Made by a program: the position numbers and the translations under genes. The notes below the pieces were generated by a model, which made no database searches, was not told where the DNA came from, and worked only from the letters and a program-made list of their open reading frames with translations. Shown piece after piece: positions 45,663 to 55,552 of a stretch of DNA of 64,000 nt (the stretch's first letter is position 1; each line of letters starts with the position of its first letter). The DNA comes from Craterostigma plantagineum (lineage: Eukaryota; Streptophyta; Magnoliopsida; Lamiales; Linderniaceae): NCBI GenBank assembly GCA_027422505.1, contig JAPQWV010000413.1:1-64000 (forward strand). Reading direction: 5' to 3'.

Positions 45663-47759
45663 GAGGGGGTGTTAAACATAATATGTGTTTTTCATATTTG
45701 AATAATAAAACTAAAAATGGATAGTTTTGAATAAATCACCAAATTTGAAATTTGAAATTCTAGATGGCTTGAATATTGAATATCTAGAGAATTTGAATAT
45801 TGAATATCTAGATGATTTGAATGTTGAATATTTGATTTGAATATTGAATATCTAGATGTTTATGAAATCTATAAATAGCCATCATGTAATACATTTGTAA
45901 TATGAGCAATAAAAATTAAAAATCCTCTCTCTTATATTTCTAATATTTTTCTATTATCTTCTCTTAATATATTTCCATAATATATATATAAAAAAAATAA
46001 TATTTATATTATTCTCCTAATTAATAAATATTCCCACCATATTAAAAAAAAATATACCAACAATTGAACGGTACGATCCCGCCCGAGCTGAGCAACTGCT
46101 CGGCCCTCAAAACGTTAGAGCTCAGAGGAAATCAGCTGATCGGTCAAATCCCAGATGAGTTCTCCAAGTTGATCCGCTTGCAGAGGTTGGATTTAGGGCA
46201 AAACGATCTCACGGGCGAAATCCCAGAATCCATCTCGAACTGTTCTTCGTTGGTCGACTTGCTATTGGATTCGAACAGATTATCGGGCAATATCCCTCCA
46301 AGTCTCGCCCTACTCCCTTCGTTGCATCGCCTCGACCTATCGAACAATGATCTCAGCGGCGAAATCCCGAAAACATTAGCCTCGAGATTTCCCGACCCAA
46401 AGACCTACGTTGCGAACGCAGACTTATGCGGAAAACCGTCGAGAAAAACCTGCGAGAGCGCAAAGAAAAAGGAGCGAAAGCGACTGATTCTCCTCATCTC
46501 CGTAGCTTCGCTCGGCGCTGTATTGCTGCTGTGTTTCTGCTGCGCTTACGCATATTCCCTCTACAAATGGCGCGACAAGCTCCGCGCCGGCCTGACGGGC
46601 GGCAACGCCGGGAAGAAGCGAAGCCGCCCGAGCCTCGGCTCGGTCAGCAGCAGCGGGCCGAGCTCAGGGCCGCCGAGGCTCATCATGTTCAACGACAAGA
46701 TAACCTACGCCGAAACCCTAGAAGCCACGCGAAACTTCGCCGAGGAGAACGTACTGAACCGAGGAAAGTACGGCCTTCTGTACAAAGCCAACTACGCCGA
46801 CGGAATGGTGCTCGCTGTCCGCCGACTCCCCGACCCTCCCTCGCCGTCGGCCCTCCTCGACGACAACGCCTTTCGCAAGGAAGCCGAAGACTTGGGAAGA
46901 ATAAAGCACCGAAACCTGACCGTCTTGCGCGGATACTACGCGGGCCCGCCCCCGAGACCCGACTCCTCGTCTACGACTACATGCCCAACGGAAGCCTGGC
47001 CCACGCTCTTGCAGGAAGCTTCCCACGAGGGCGGGCACGTCTTGAATTGGCCCATGAGGCACCTGATAGCCCTCGGGATAGCCCGGGGGCTGGCCACGCT
47101 GCACTCGATCGGGCTCGTGCACGGAGACGTCAGGCCGCAAAACGTGCTGTTCGACGCGGATTTCGAGGCCCACGTCTCGGAATTCGAGCTCGAGCGGTTC
47201 GTCGGCGGGCTCGGACGGTCGGGGACGGTGGGGTATGCGGGGCCCGAGGTTGGGGAGGTTAGTAAGGAGGGGGACGTTTATAGCTTTGGGATCGTCGTGT
47301 TGGAGATTTTGACGGGGAAGAGTCCGTCGATGTTCTTCGAGGAAGGAGGAGAAGGAGAGGATATTGTGAAGTGGGTGAAGAGGATGTTGCAGGGGGGAAT
47401 GTGGGGGAGCTTTTGGAGCCGGGATTGGTGGAGCTCGATCCCGAGTCGTCGGAGTCGGAGGAGTTTCTTCTCGGGATTAAGGTCGGGCTGCTATGTACGA
47501 TGTTTGATCCTAACGAGAGGCCGGCGATGGGAGACGTCGTGTTTATGCTCGAAGGGTGTAGGTTGGGAGGAGGACCTTCGTCGTCCGCCGAGCCCACTAG
47601 GGTTTCTTCGCCATCGTGAAAAATTATTGTTGTTTTTTTGTTTATTGGTATGATTTGTTTCTTTGTGTGCATTGCATGCATGTGAGGATTTCTGTTTGGT
47701 TAATGACTAATGGTAAGATTTTTCTCTATGAATTTTAGATGATGATGAATTTTGTGTTA

Positions 47760-49628
47760 GGCTTAATTATTTTTTAGTCCCATAAGTTACGGGGGGTGGC
47801 GTTATAGGGACCGTTATCTTCGGGTTTGCAAAATACGGACAACAACTTCTAAAAAAATAGCAATTTATGGACAGTATACGGTCCGACCCTGTATTGTAAT
47901 CCAAACCCGCTGACGTGGTAGCCGACCCGCTGACATGTCACTGAACTGATTAGCCACGGAAGTTTGCGACGGAAATTCCGTCGCAAAAGGGGTGAAAAAT
48001 AAAAAAATAAAATTCACAAATTTGCGATGGAAAATTCGTCGCTAATAGGAAATAATTACGAAAAAAAATTAAAAACCTTCTTCTCCAATAAGACCAATTT
48101 CTTTCTGGTGTACACAGCCTGAATCTGTGCTAACTAGACGATTTACCGCTACCGGTCTTACCCACCGTAATGAAATTGATAGAAAATCTGCCTCCAGCAA
48201 GACAAGATAGGGGGAGAATTACATCAACTTATTTCTGCTCTCTCTTTCTTAAGTCAAGCAAAGACCAATCAAGGAAAGATCACTCCTAAAAGCAAGCGTG
48301 ATCTTATATACGATGATACCACCAGACGTACCTCTGCCGCCAAGGCTTAGTCAAGCTTGTACGAGTAGTTGTAGTAAAGAAGAAATAGAGAATGGTTAGC
48401 TGGTTTGAACTGGAAAACCACTTTACTGTCGGTTTATCATAATATCGTGTAAACTCGGCTCCTAAATGTGCAATTTTTCAAACTGGGGTACCAATGCCAC
48501 TTTTTTAGGAGTAATCGGCAGGCACATCCTTTGGGCTTTCAAAAAAAAGAAGCTCGCGAAGATTCCATTCGATATCAGGAAAACTAAACTTACCCTTCGC
48601 CCGGATACTGAATATCCCACCCGGCTCGTGAGTCTAATTATGGGGGAAGCGGATCTTCGTCGACGGGTGAGAGTTGGCTATTTGACACGAACTCGCCCAT
48701 CCTTTTTGGCACAGGGATGCGAGAACAAGGAGTGGCAGTCAACAGATCGCCATTTCGCGATCTGCGAACAAAAGAAGGAGAAAGGGAAAGGGTGCGTCTC
48801 GATCTAAACCACCTTTGTCAAGGACAATGCACTACCCAGTGTGGTGGCGAACACGCTGTGCTGTAAGCTAAGCTGTTCACCTTGTAGAGAGAGAGAAAGT
48901 AGATTAGAAAGCGTTAACAAGACTATCAGACCAAGGTTTTCATATCTCTTCCTCCTCGACGATCAGATCGTCGAGCTATTACCACGAATTCACAGCCCTG
49001 CGGTCGGACGATTACTCGCTGAGCTCATCATTTCGGTACTCTTCTCCACTGGAAAGGGACAATTTGGTCAATCAGAGATGTCCTCTGTCTGTATTGCAAG
49101 CATTTGGCGGTGGTAGCTCGATTGGGTCGAGCTGTTCTAAAGTTAGCACTTAGCAGCGATTTCATCTTGTCGAGGTCGGGGTTCGTGACCTACGCCACTG
49201 GGAGTGGGGTCTATGCGCGTCAGCTACGAAGGTGATTCCTCAGCCTGCGTCGGCGTCGTTGGAGGTCTCAGATATGAAAAATAATAACTTCGTTTTTTTT
49301 TTTCTTAATTGTTTTCCATTTAGAGACGGAAATTTTTCCCATATTTTTTATATTTCTTCCTCTTTTATCGACTGAATTTCCGTCGTGATTTTTTTTTCAC
49401 CCATTTTGCGACGGAATTTTCGTCGCAAACTTCCGTGGCTAATCAGTGCAGTGACATGTCGGCGGCTCGGCTGCCATGTAAGCGGGTTTGCGTTACAATA
49501 CAGGGGCGGACCGTATACTGTCATAAATTGCCATTTTTTTAAAAGTTGATGTCCGTATTTTGCCAACCCGAAGATAACGGCCCCTATAACGCCACCCCCT
49601 AACTTATGGGACTAAAAATAATTAAGCC
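47760..49628. mobile_element. Non-autonomous MULE with ~240-bp TIRs and foreign cargo
   Basis: Long inverted repeats (47760-48000 and about 49390-49628) start GGCTTAATTATTTTTAGTCC. Both carry CCGTTATCTTCGGGTT, GGACCGTATAC and, at the inner ends, TTTGCGACGGAA. An exact 10-bp duplication TTTTGTGTTA (47750-47759, 49629-49638) supports a Mutator-like element. The interior, 48080-49270, is visibly richer in GC than the flanks and has no transposase. Confidence 0.9.
48080..49270. other. Cargo of the MULE, possibly organelle-derived
   Basis: About 1.2 kb of unique sequence with balanced base composition and several frames of 60-113 codons, none recognised. The texture resembles plant mitochondrial spacer DNA, but this is an impression only. 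Confidence 0.35.
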
Positions 49629-49787
49629 TTTTGTGTTATGATGTAAGGAGGGACGTATATGGCGAAGGAAGAGAATAACAAAGGAAAGAATTCCGCCAAA
49701 AGGGTAATTAAGAGAAAAATGAAATATGATATAAAAGTTAAAAGAAGAGTATTTGCGTTATTCATTTTGTAGTTGAGATATTGATGT

Positions 49788-50548
49788 ACAGTAAAACTTA
49801 TCTAAATTAATATCACTAGGACCGCTAATTTTTATTAATTTAGATAGATATATCGATAAATTAATATTTTATTAATTAAAGAGAAACTTTTTAAATTCAA
49901 CTAATTTAGTACTTATATATGTTTCATTGTTTATAGTCATCCATCAACCAATTTGTTTGTAACTAATGATATATATTCATGTATAATATGAATTCATTAT
50001 CTACGATTAACAATTATATTCATGGACATCGGAAACTCTAGGCTGCAATTTAAATTATGTAAGAAATCCAATTAGGTTTACATTTTAAGAAAACACTAGT
50101 AACAATAGATTCAGAGGCGGAGCTAGAGTAGATCCAGTGGGGTGCATGGACCCCACTGGGGAAAAAAATTTATTAGTAATTTAGGCTGGAAAAAATATTA
50201 TTAGGACTAAAATTGAAACAAATTAAACTAAAAGGACCCCATTGACATTTTTTAAAAATACTGGGTATGGGGCCCACTAATCTGGACCCCACTGTTTTCA
50301 TTCTCTGGCTCCGCCACTGAATAGATTCATATTTAGCAAATTATCGTAATATTTACAACTGTAATATTAATAAATTATTAATTTAGAGTTTAATGAGATT
50401 TAATATTTATAAAAGAATTTTGTGAAGGATCATTATTTTATTATCTGATGATCTTTTACAAAAGTAGGAAGTGGGGACCAGAAAATGTTATTATTTTAAA
50501 GAGGTTATTAATTTATAGAGTATTAATTTATAGAGATTTTATATCTGT
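49788..50548. mobile_element. Probable old MITE, AATTAAT-rich
   Basis: The left end ACAGTAAAACTTATCTAAAT and the reverse of the right end (ACAGATATAAAATCTC then TATAAATTAATA) are decayed inverted repeats of a type common in plants. A hAT MITE is nested at 50112-50319. No duplication seen. Confidence 0.4.
50112..50319. mobile_element. hAT MITE, 208 bp
   Basis: TIRs CAGAGGCGGAGCTAGAG and CTCTGGCTCCGCCACTG with an exact 8-bp duplication AATAGATT (50104-50111, 50320-50327). Non-coding. Confidence 0.93.
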
Positions 50549-51027
50549 TATAGGAAGTAGCCGTTACAGTGGCCGTATGCATGTAGGCGCTGACCGTCTT
50601 TATCGGTAAAAGTACAGTATCTGAAAGTGTGGGGTAACGAACATTAATTTATATAATTAAATAGCTGGAAATGTTACATCTATGTTTGACCGGTCAGTCT
50701 CATGGGGTCCAACGCGTCCATTGGAAGACATTCATGCTATACTTTTTATTTAAATTTACCTGCAGATATTTTCTCAATCGCCAATTCCGGACTTCTAATG
50801 TAAGAGTACAGACGCAATTCCTACCGGAAAAAAAAACCAAACAAAACCAAAGGTGAAATGAGAAGAGATTGTGAAGAAAGGATAAGAAATAGCCAGTGGA
50901 ATGCGAAGGTGATAATAGTACGAGTAAGAATATCATAGGCTTGCTGTGTGACATGTGATCGAACAAATGATGAATGCGACGTATGAATGAATGGAATGAC
51001 CAGACTGATTTTCAGACAGCCTTACAT

Positions 51028-51598
51028 CATGGTTCTGAAACCGGGTTCTTGAACCGGACCGGAAATTTTGGTGGTTTAAGGTTTAGTGGTTTAATCGATG
51101 TAAAATCGGAATCAAACCGGTGTCAAACCGGTATCTTTAAATATAATTACTATATATTATGATTGAATCAACTAAATAACATAGATTATGTACATGCATA
51201 TCTATAAAAAAAATTATATATTACAATGTTATAAAATTAGGGATCAAAATTAATTAAGTGGTGGATAAAATTATTACACCATGGGTGGAAAAAAGTTAAA
51301 TCTTTAAAATTTGGGGTCAGAACGAAATAAAAATAAAAATATGTGGTCATGGGTTAATTATAAAACAAAAATAAAATGGTAGAGTAAGGAATCGAACACG
51401 TCTCAATGGGTTAAAAAGTCCAATACCAACCATTGCACTATAGCAAAATTCATGAACATGTCGTCACTTTTATCGATTATACTGCGTTTTCTTTTTTTCT
51501 AATTAAAACCTAAACCAGACCGGAACCGGACCGGAATTCAGGCCGGTTCACTGGTTTCCGGTCAGAACCGGCCGGTCCGGTCCGGTTTTCAAAACCTT
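51028..51598. mobile_element. Non-autonomous element with GGTTTTGAAAACCGG ends
   Basis: The ends are inverted copies (GGTTCTGAAACCGG and, reversed, GGTTTTGAAAACCGG), with subterminal repeats of ACCGGACCGG. A 9-bp word GCCTTACAT flanks both ends (51019-51027, 51599-51607), as for a Mutator-like MITE. A tRNA-like segment lies inside. Confidence 0.78.
51378..51446 (-). other. tRNA-like segment with A and B boxes
   Basis: On the minus strand, TAGTGCAATGGTTGG resembles a Pol III A box and GTTCGATTCC fits a B box about 35 bases later. The loop CTTTTTA would be Lys(TTT)-like, but stems are poor. It may be a tRNA relic or a SINE head. Confidence 0.45.
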
Positions 51599-51814
51599 GC
51601 CTTACATAAATCAAGTCAAAATCATATTGTATTTACCATTTTGAATATCATCTTTGAAGCAATATGATATTGGAAAAAGGCTTCGTTTGAGTGGGAATTT
51701 ATCGTCGGGGGCTACATGATAAGCTCCTTCATTTCACACACACACCACAAAGAAGTGTATTGAGCATATAAATGAAGTGATGGAACGTGGACGTAGAACA
51801 AAGACGGCAAACTT

Positions 51815-54463
51815 TGTTGATTTTTCAACAAGGAGAAGAAAGCAAACTAGGAGTTTTCCTCCAATGACGTTTGCAGTGATGTTTTCTCCTTTGGCTTGTA
51901 GCTTGGAATTTCCCTATATAAAGCCATCGATGGATTAGTTATAAACCACCCCAAAACCAACGAGAGAGAGAGAGAGAGGGGGGGTGTAGTGAGAGAGAGA
52001 GAGAGAAAAAAAATGAGAGGAAATAGAAAAAGGAAAAAAAATATTGTCCGGGTGGATAAGGGTGAGAGCGGGTGTAGTTTTTACTGGGTAACTGAGAGTG
52101 GGTACAAAAACATTACCCGGGTGGGTAAGGGGTCTTGGGTTTTGGGTGTAAACACGAGCGTTATTTTGTACGGTGTAATATTCTCAAATATAGTAAAACT
52201 ATTGTCTCTACGTGGATGTAGGCGGTATTGGCCGAACCACGTAAAAATCTCGGTGTTCTCTCGTATCATTTCGGCTTTAATTAATTTCCCGATAAATTGT
52301 CGCGGGGTCCAAATACAACCACCGCTAGGCCCAGAATTAAATATTACCGCTCAACCCCAACAAGTGGTATCAGAGCCTTACCCTACTGATATTCTAAGTA
52401 TGCTCTGTGGTTGCAGCTGTGTCTGATCTTCCACATCAGAAAAGATATCAGAAGGAAATGTCGTTGGGAGGAGCCAGTGTCAGAGCTAGGTTCAACGAGG
52501 TGATGCCTTGTACTGAAGAAATGATGGTACATGATGGTTATCGTTGATGGGATGCTCGGTGTGGGCGGAGCTTGTGCGGCGGTGCAGTTTTGGCGAGTTA
52601 TGGCAATGGTGCTGTGAGGCAGGTCGTTAGCCTTTCTTGGGAAATATCTGATCAGTACTATTTGGGCCGGGCTGTTAAATCTCTGCAAGGATAATAACGA
52701 CGGATGACAGCAAAGTGCGACAATGTGCTGGTGCGGGAGGTTTCACTCTGCGGCAGAGAAGAGTGAAGGATGTGCTCATTTGTCAAGGCTAGGGTGATAA
52801 GCTTTGATGGGAGACGAGAAAAAATCGGAGTAAATGACGGAAATTTTGGGTCAAGATGTGTCAGAGAGGAAGAAGTAAGGCCCTCTTGCTTCTTACCTCG
52901 CTTCCTGATTCTGGTGATAATTTGATCACAACCATCCAGTACGAGACGGTGCAAACGGTGGATGGTGGAGTCAACTCTTTTGGAGCAAGAAAAGAGAAGG
53001 CGGTCAAATTATGGTGATAGTCGGGCGTTGACTATTTTTTCAGAGTGAATCATAGAGGAAGGTGATACGCCAGGGAATTTGGAGACAGCAGCAGGTCCAA
53101 ATCCAGGTGGCGGGAAGGGCATGTGATGTTGCATGTGTGGTGAGCCGGGACACATCAGGAGAAATTGTCCGACTTGGAGGAAGAAGGACAAGCGGCTAGA
53201 AAAATTCCACAACGGAGGAGCACACAGTTTATCTTAGAGACGTTCTCACAGTCTCTAATGATGGCGCTCGTTCTCAGGAAGAAGGATATTAAATTCGGGT
53301 TTGCTCCAAGAGCATATTTTGATACGTTCAGGGAAACGCTAACAGTTTTTCGATCTCCATAGGCCGATGGATATCGTTGTGTTGTTCGGTGTGTTGGAAC
53401 GGGGAAGATCAAAATGGTTGGTGGAGCGGTGCGCATTTTGGGTGGTGTGACGTTGTCCCAAAGTTGCGTAGTTTTTAATATTCTTGAGCCGGTCAGATTC
53501 CAGGGCTATGGGGTTTCATAGCAGGGGGAGTATGGGAAATCACACATAGGCGGAAATGGTCCTACCAAAGGGAGAAGAGTGCAAATGTTTTTATCGTCTG
53601 GATGTGAGTATATTATATAATACTCAGACTTCAATGTGTTCATGAAAATCGCTAGCGTGGTATAAAAGCAGACGATGGTGAGAAGGAAGCTGGGGAAGGG
53701 GTTGCATCGAAGTTCCTCTTCGGGAATCGACGAGTCGAGTCGGTTCAACATAGCTGCACATAAGATTGGCCGCTGAATGAATCAAGTGGGGTAGGATCGG
53801 AATCCTTGATTCGAATTATGTGTAGGTGCTACAACGGAGGCCAATGGACGTTCGTGGTATTTACGAACGGGTTACTCTCATTCTCGGATTCACTGGAGTG
53901 TTCTCTAAAGAAGACGCATATGTTGAAAAGGGGGAGAATTGTTGATTTTTCAACAAGGAGAAGAAAGCAAACTAGGAGTTTTCCTCCAATGACGTTTGCA
54001 GTGATGTTTTCTCCTTTGGCTTGTAGCTTGGAATTTCCCTATATAAAGCCATCGATGGATTAGTTATAAACCACCCCAAAACCAACGAGAGAGAGAGAGA
54101 GGGGGGGTGTAGTGAGAGAGAGAGAGAAAAAAATGAGAGGAAAAAGAAAAAGGAAAAAAAATCTTGTCCGGGTGGACTGTAGTCTGGGTAACTGAGAGTG
54201 GGTACAAAAACATTACCCGGGTGGGTAAGGGGTCTTGGGTTTTGGGTGTAAACACGAGCGTTATTTTGTACGGTGTAATATTCTCAAATATAGTAAAACT
54301 ATTGTCTCTCCGTGGATGTAGGCGGTATTGGCCGAACCACGTAAAAATCTCGGTGTTCTCTCGGTATCATTTCGGCTTTAATTAATTTCCCGATAAATTG
54401 TCGCGGGGTCCAAATACAACCACCGCTAGGCCCAGAATTAAATATTACCGCTCAACCCCAACA
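51815..54463 (+). mobile_element. Short non-autonomous LTR retrotransposon
   Basis: LTRs 51815-52362 and 53940-54463 (TGTTGATTTTTC ... CCCCAACA) are flanked by the duplication AACTT (51810-51814, 54464-54468). The primer-binding site GTGGTATCAGAGCC follows the 5' LTR, and the polypurine tract AAAAGGGGGAGAAT precedes the 3' LTR. The LTRs differ by a 24-bp deletion and several point changes, so it is older than the copia elements at 35.7 and 41.2 kb. The LTR has CTATATAAAG. Only 1.58 kb lies between the LTRs. Confidence 0.95.
53107..53240 (+). pseudogene. Gag zinc-knuckle remnant
   Basis: The frame around 53125-53170 reads CCMCGEPGHIRRNCP, a CCHC knuckle of the C-x2-C-x4-H-x4-C type, followed by basic residues and a stop. 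It is the only recognisable retroviral-type domain left in this element. Confidence 0.75.
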
Positions 54464-54468
54464 AACTT

Positions 54469-55552
54469 CAAATAATAAAACCAATTTGTTACACAAAAAC
54501 CTCGAATTAGCCACACGCCTATTAACGACGCACAGATAACACTTGATAGGTAGACTGCGATTATTACCAATTGATACAAATCTTACTTGACGCCACGAAT
54601 AAGTGTGTAATGCTCAAAAGGGACCGTGTAATCTTTCTAGTCTTCTGCTGTAGACTGACAAGCTACCAACAATGAGAACGTAGAGAGCCAATGCTTGTGC
54701 GAAAATGAGGATAAGAATCATCCCAACAAAGAGCTTTGTGTGCTGCGCGTTAGCCCTGTCATACAACAGCAAACGATTACCATATAAATAAAAAGCTTAA
54801 ATTATCTTACGATAAACAAAGGGTTCGAGGATAGAAAAGGCATGAACGGCAAGTTAACAAGCATGGAAAATCGATATATTCTTTCTAAGCTAACATAATA
54901 AGTATCAAATAAGTCGATATGGAAAGCCTCAGACGTGTAACGAAGACAACTATGCATGCAGTTCTGGGGCTAGACAACCAAAATCATTAGAAACACGTAA
55001 GAGTCTATATCACTTGCACCTTACATACCTGAAGAAAGCAAGACTGCACAAAGAGCACGCGTCACACGGTAGACAGATGTTGCTCTAATGCTTTATGTGC
55101 AGCTAGCAGATGAGAGAATGACGGGAAACATCATTGCGGGCGGGCGGGCTTCTAGAACCCGAATGGCCTTACGGAGCTTTTCGGGCCTAATGGGTATCGT
55201 GATAATCATCGAGTCCCACGGGCAGAAAGATTTCGTACGCCCAATAGACCCGAAAACTCCGCGGCATTGAGGTCTAGAATCCCACATCAGATAATTTAGT
55301 ACGAGGATAAAACAAAGCTAGAATTGATGGGAAAGCATGCCCCAATGTAACTTGGAAAAATTTCTGTATTCTTTCGGCAAAAGAAGTCAGAGACTGACTG
55401 TACAACAAATGACAGCAGTAAAGTCACTTCCCTTCGGAGGCGTGACCCGGAGAGAAATATTGGATTTCTCCACTACCTATTCTGAAGCAAATAAGTTGCT
55501 ACTACTCAAAAGAAGCAATAAATTAAAACAAGAACGAAATTTCGAAGGATAG
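54469..55552. other. Downstream flank of the LDL3 gene
   Basis: Mostly AT-rich. A GC-richer patch at 55090-55290 has a 64-codon minus-strand frame (GSIGRTKSFCPWDSM) that I do not recognise. No other feature is seen. Confidence 0.4.

Larger units (their letters stand above)
41245..46062 (+). mobile_element. Young Ty1/copia element inserted in the LRR kinase
   Basis: LTRs 41245-41638 and 45670-46062 begin TGTTAAACATAATATG and end ATATACCAACA. By eye they differ only in one A-run length, so the insertion is recent. The target duplication is ATTGA (41240-41244, 46063-46067). The primer-binding site TGGTATCAGAGCC starts about 41643, and the polypurine tract AAGAGGGGG precedes the 3' LTR. The insertion lies between Leu and Asn codons of an LRR (SLSRNRL / NGTIPPEL). 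Confidence 0.98.
39448..47619 (+). pseudogene. LRR receptor-like kinase, split by a copia insertion
   Basis: Intronless gene whose two halves (39448-41244 and 46068-47619) join at the ATTGA duplication into about 1116 residues, close to Arabidopsis At4g36180, its clear homologue. The start at 39448 gives a signal peptide (LLYITLLISIFAATVVVVGA). Then follow an LRR cap (ALLSFKANLEDP, APCDWAGITC), more than 20 LRRs, a transmembrane helix (LILLISVASLGAVLLLCFCC, about 46478-46540) and a kinase domain. Frameshifts lie near 40672, 46952 and 47001 (a compensating pair) and 47390. The kinase part has RR in place of the usual VAIK lysine, HGD for HRD, and SEFEL for DFG, so it would be a pseudokinase. 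It would sit at the plasma membrane as a receptor of unknown ligand. As it stands the insertion truncates it after the LRRs. Confidence 0.93.

Noticed and set aside
46426..47262. A 278-codon frame overlapping the kinase half
   Set aside because: It is an Arg/Ala-rich alternative frame of GC-rich kinase coding DNA. A short part near 46960-47000 shows kinase residues only because of the compensating frameshifts.
52383..53500. Several 65-100-codon frames inside the short LTR element
   Set aside because: Apart from the zinc knuckle they match no retroelement domain and overlap on both strands.
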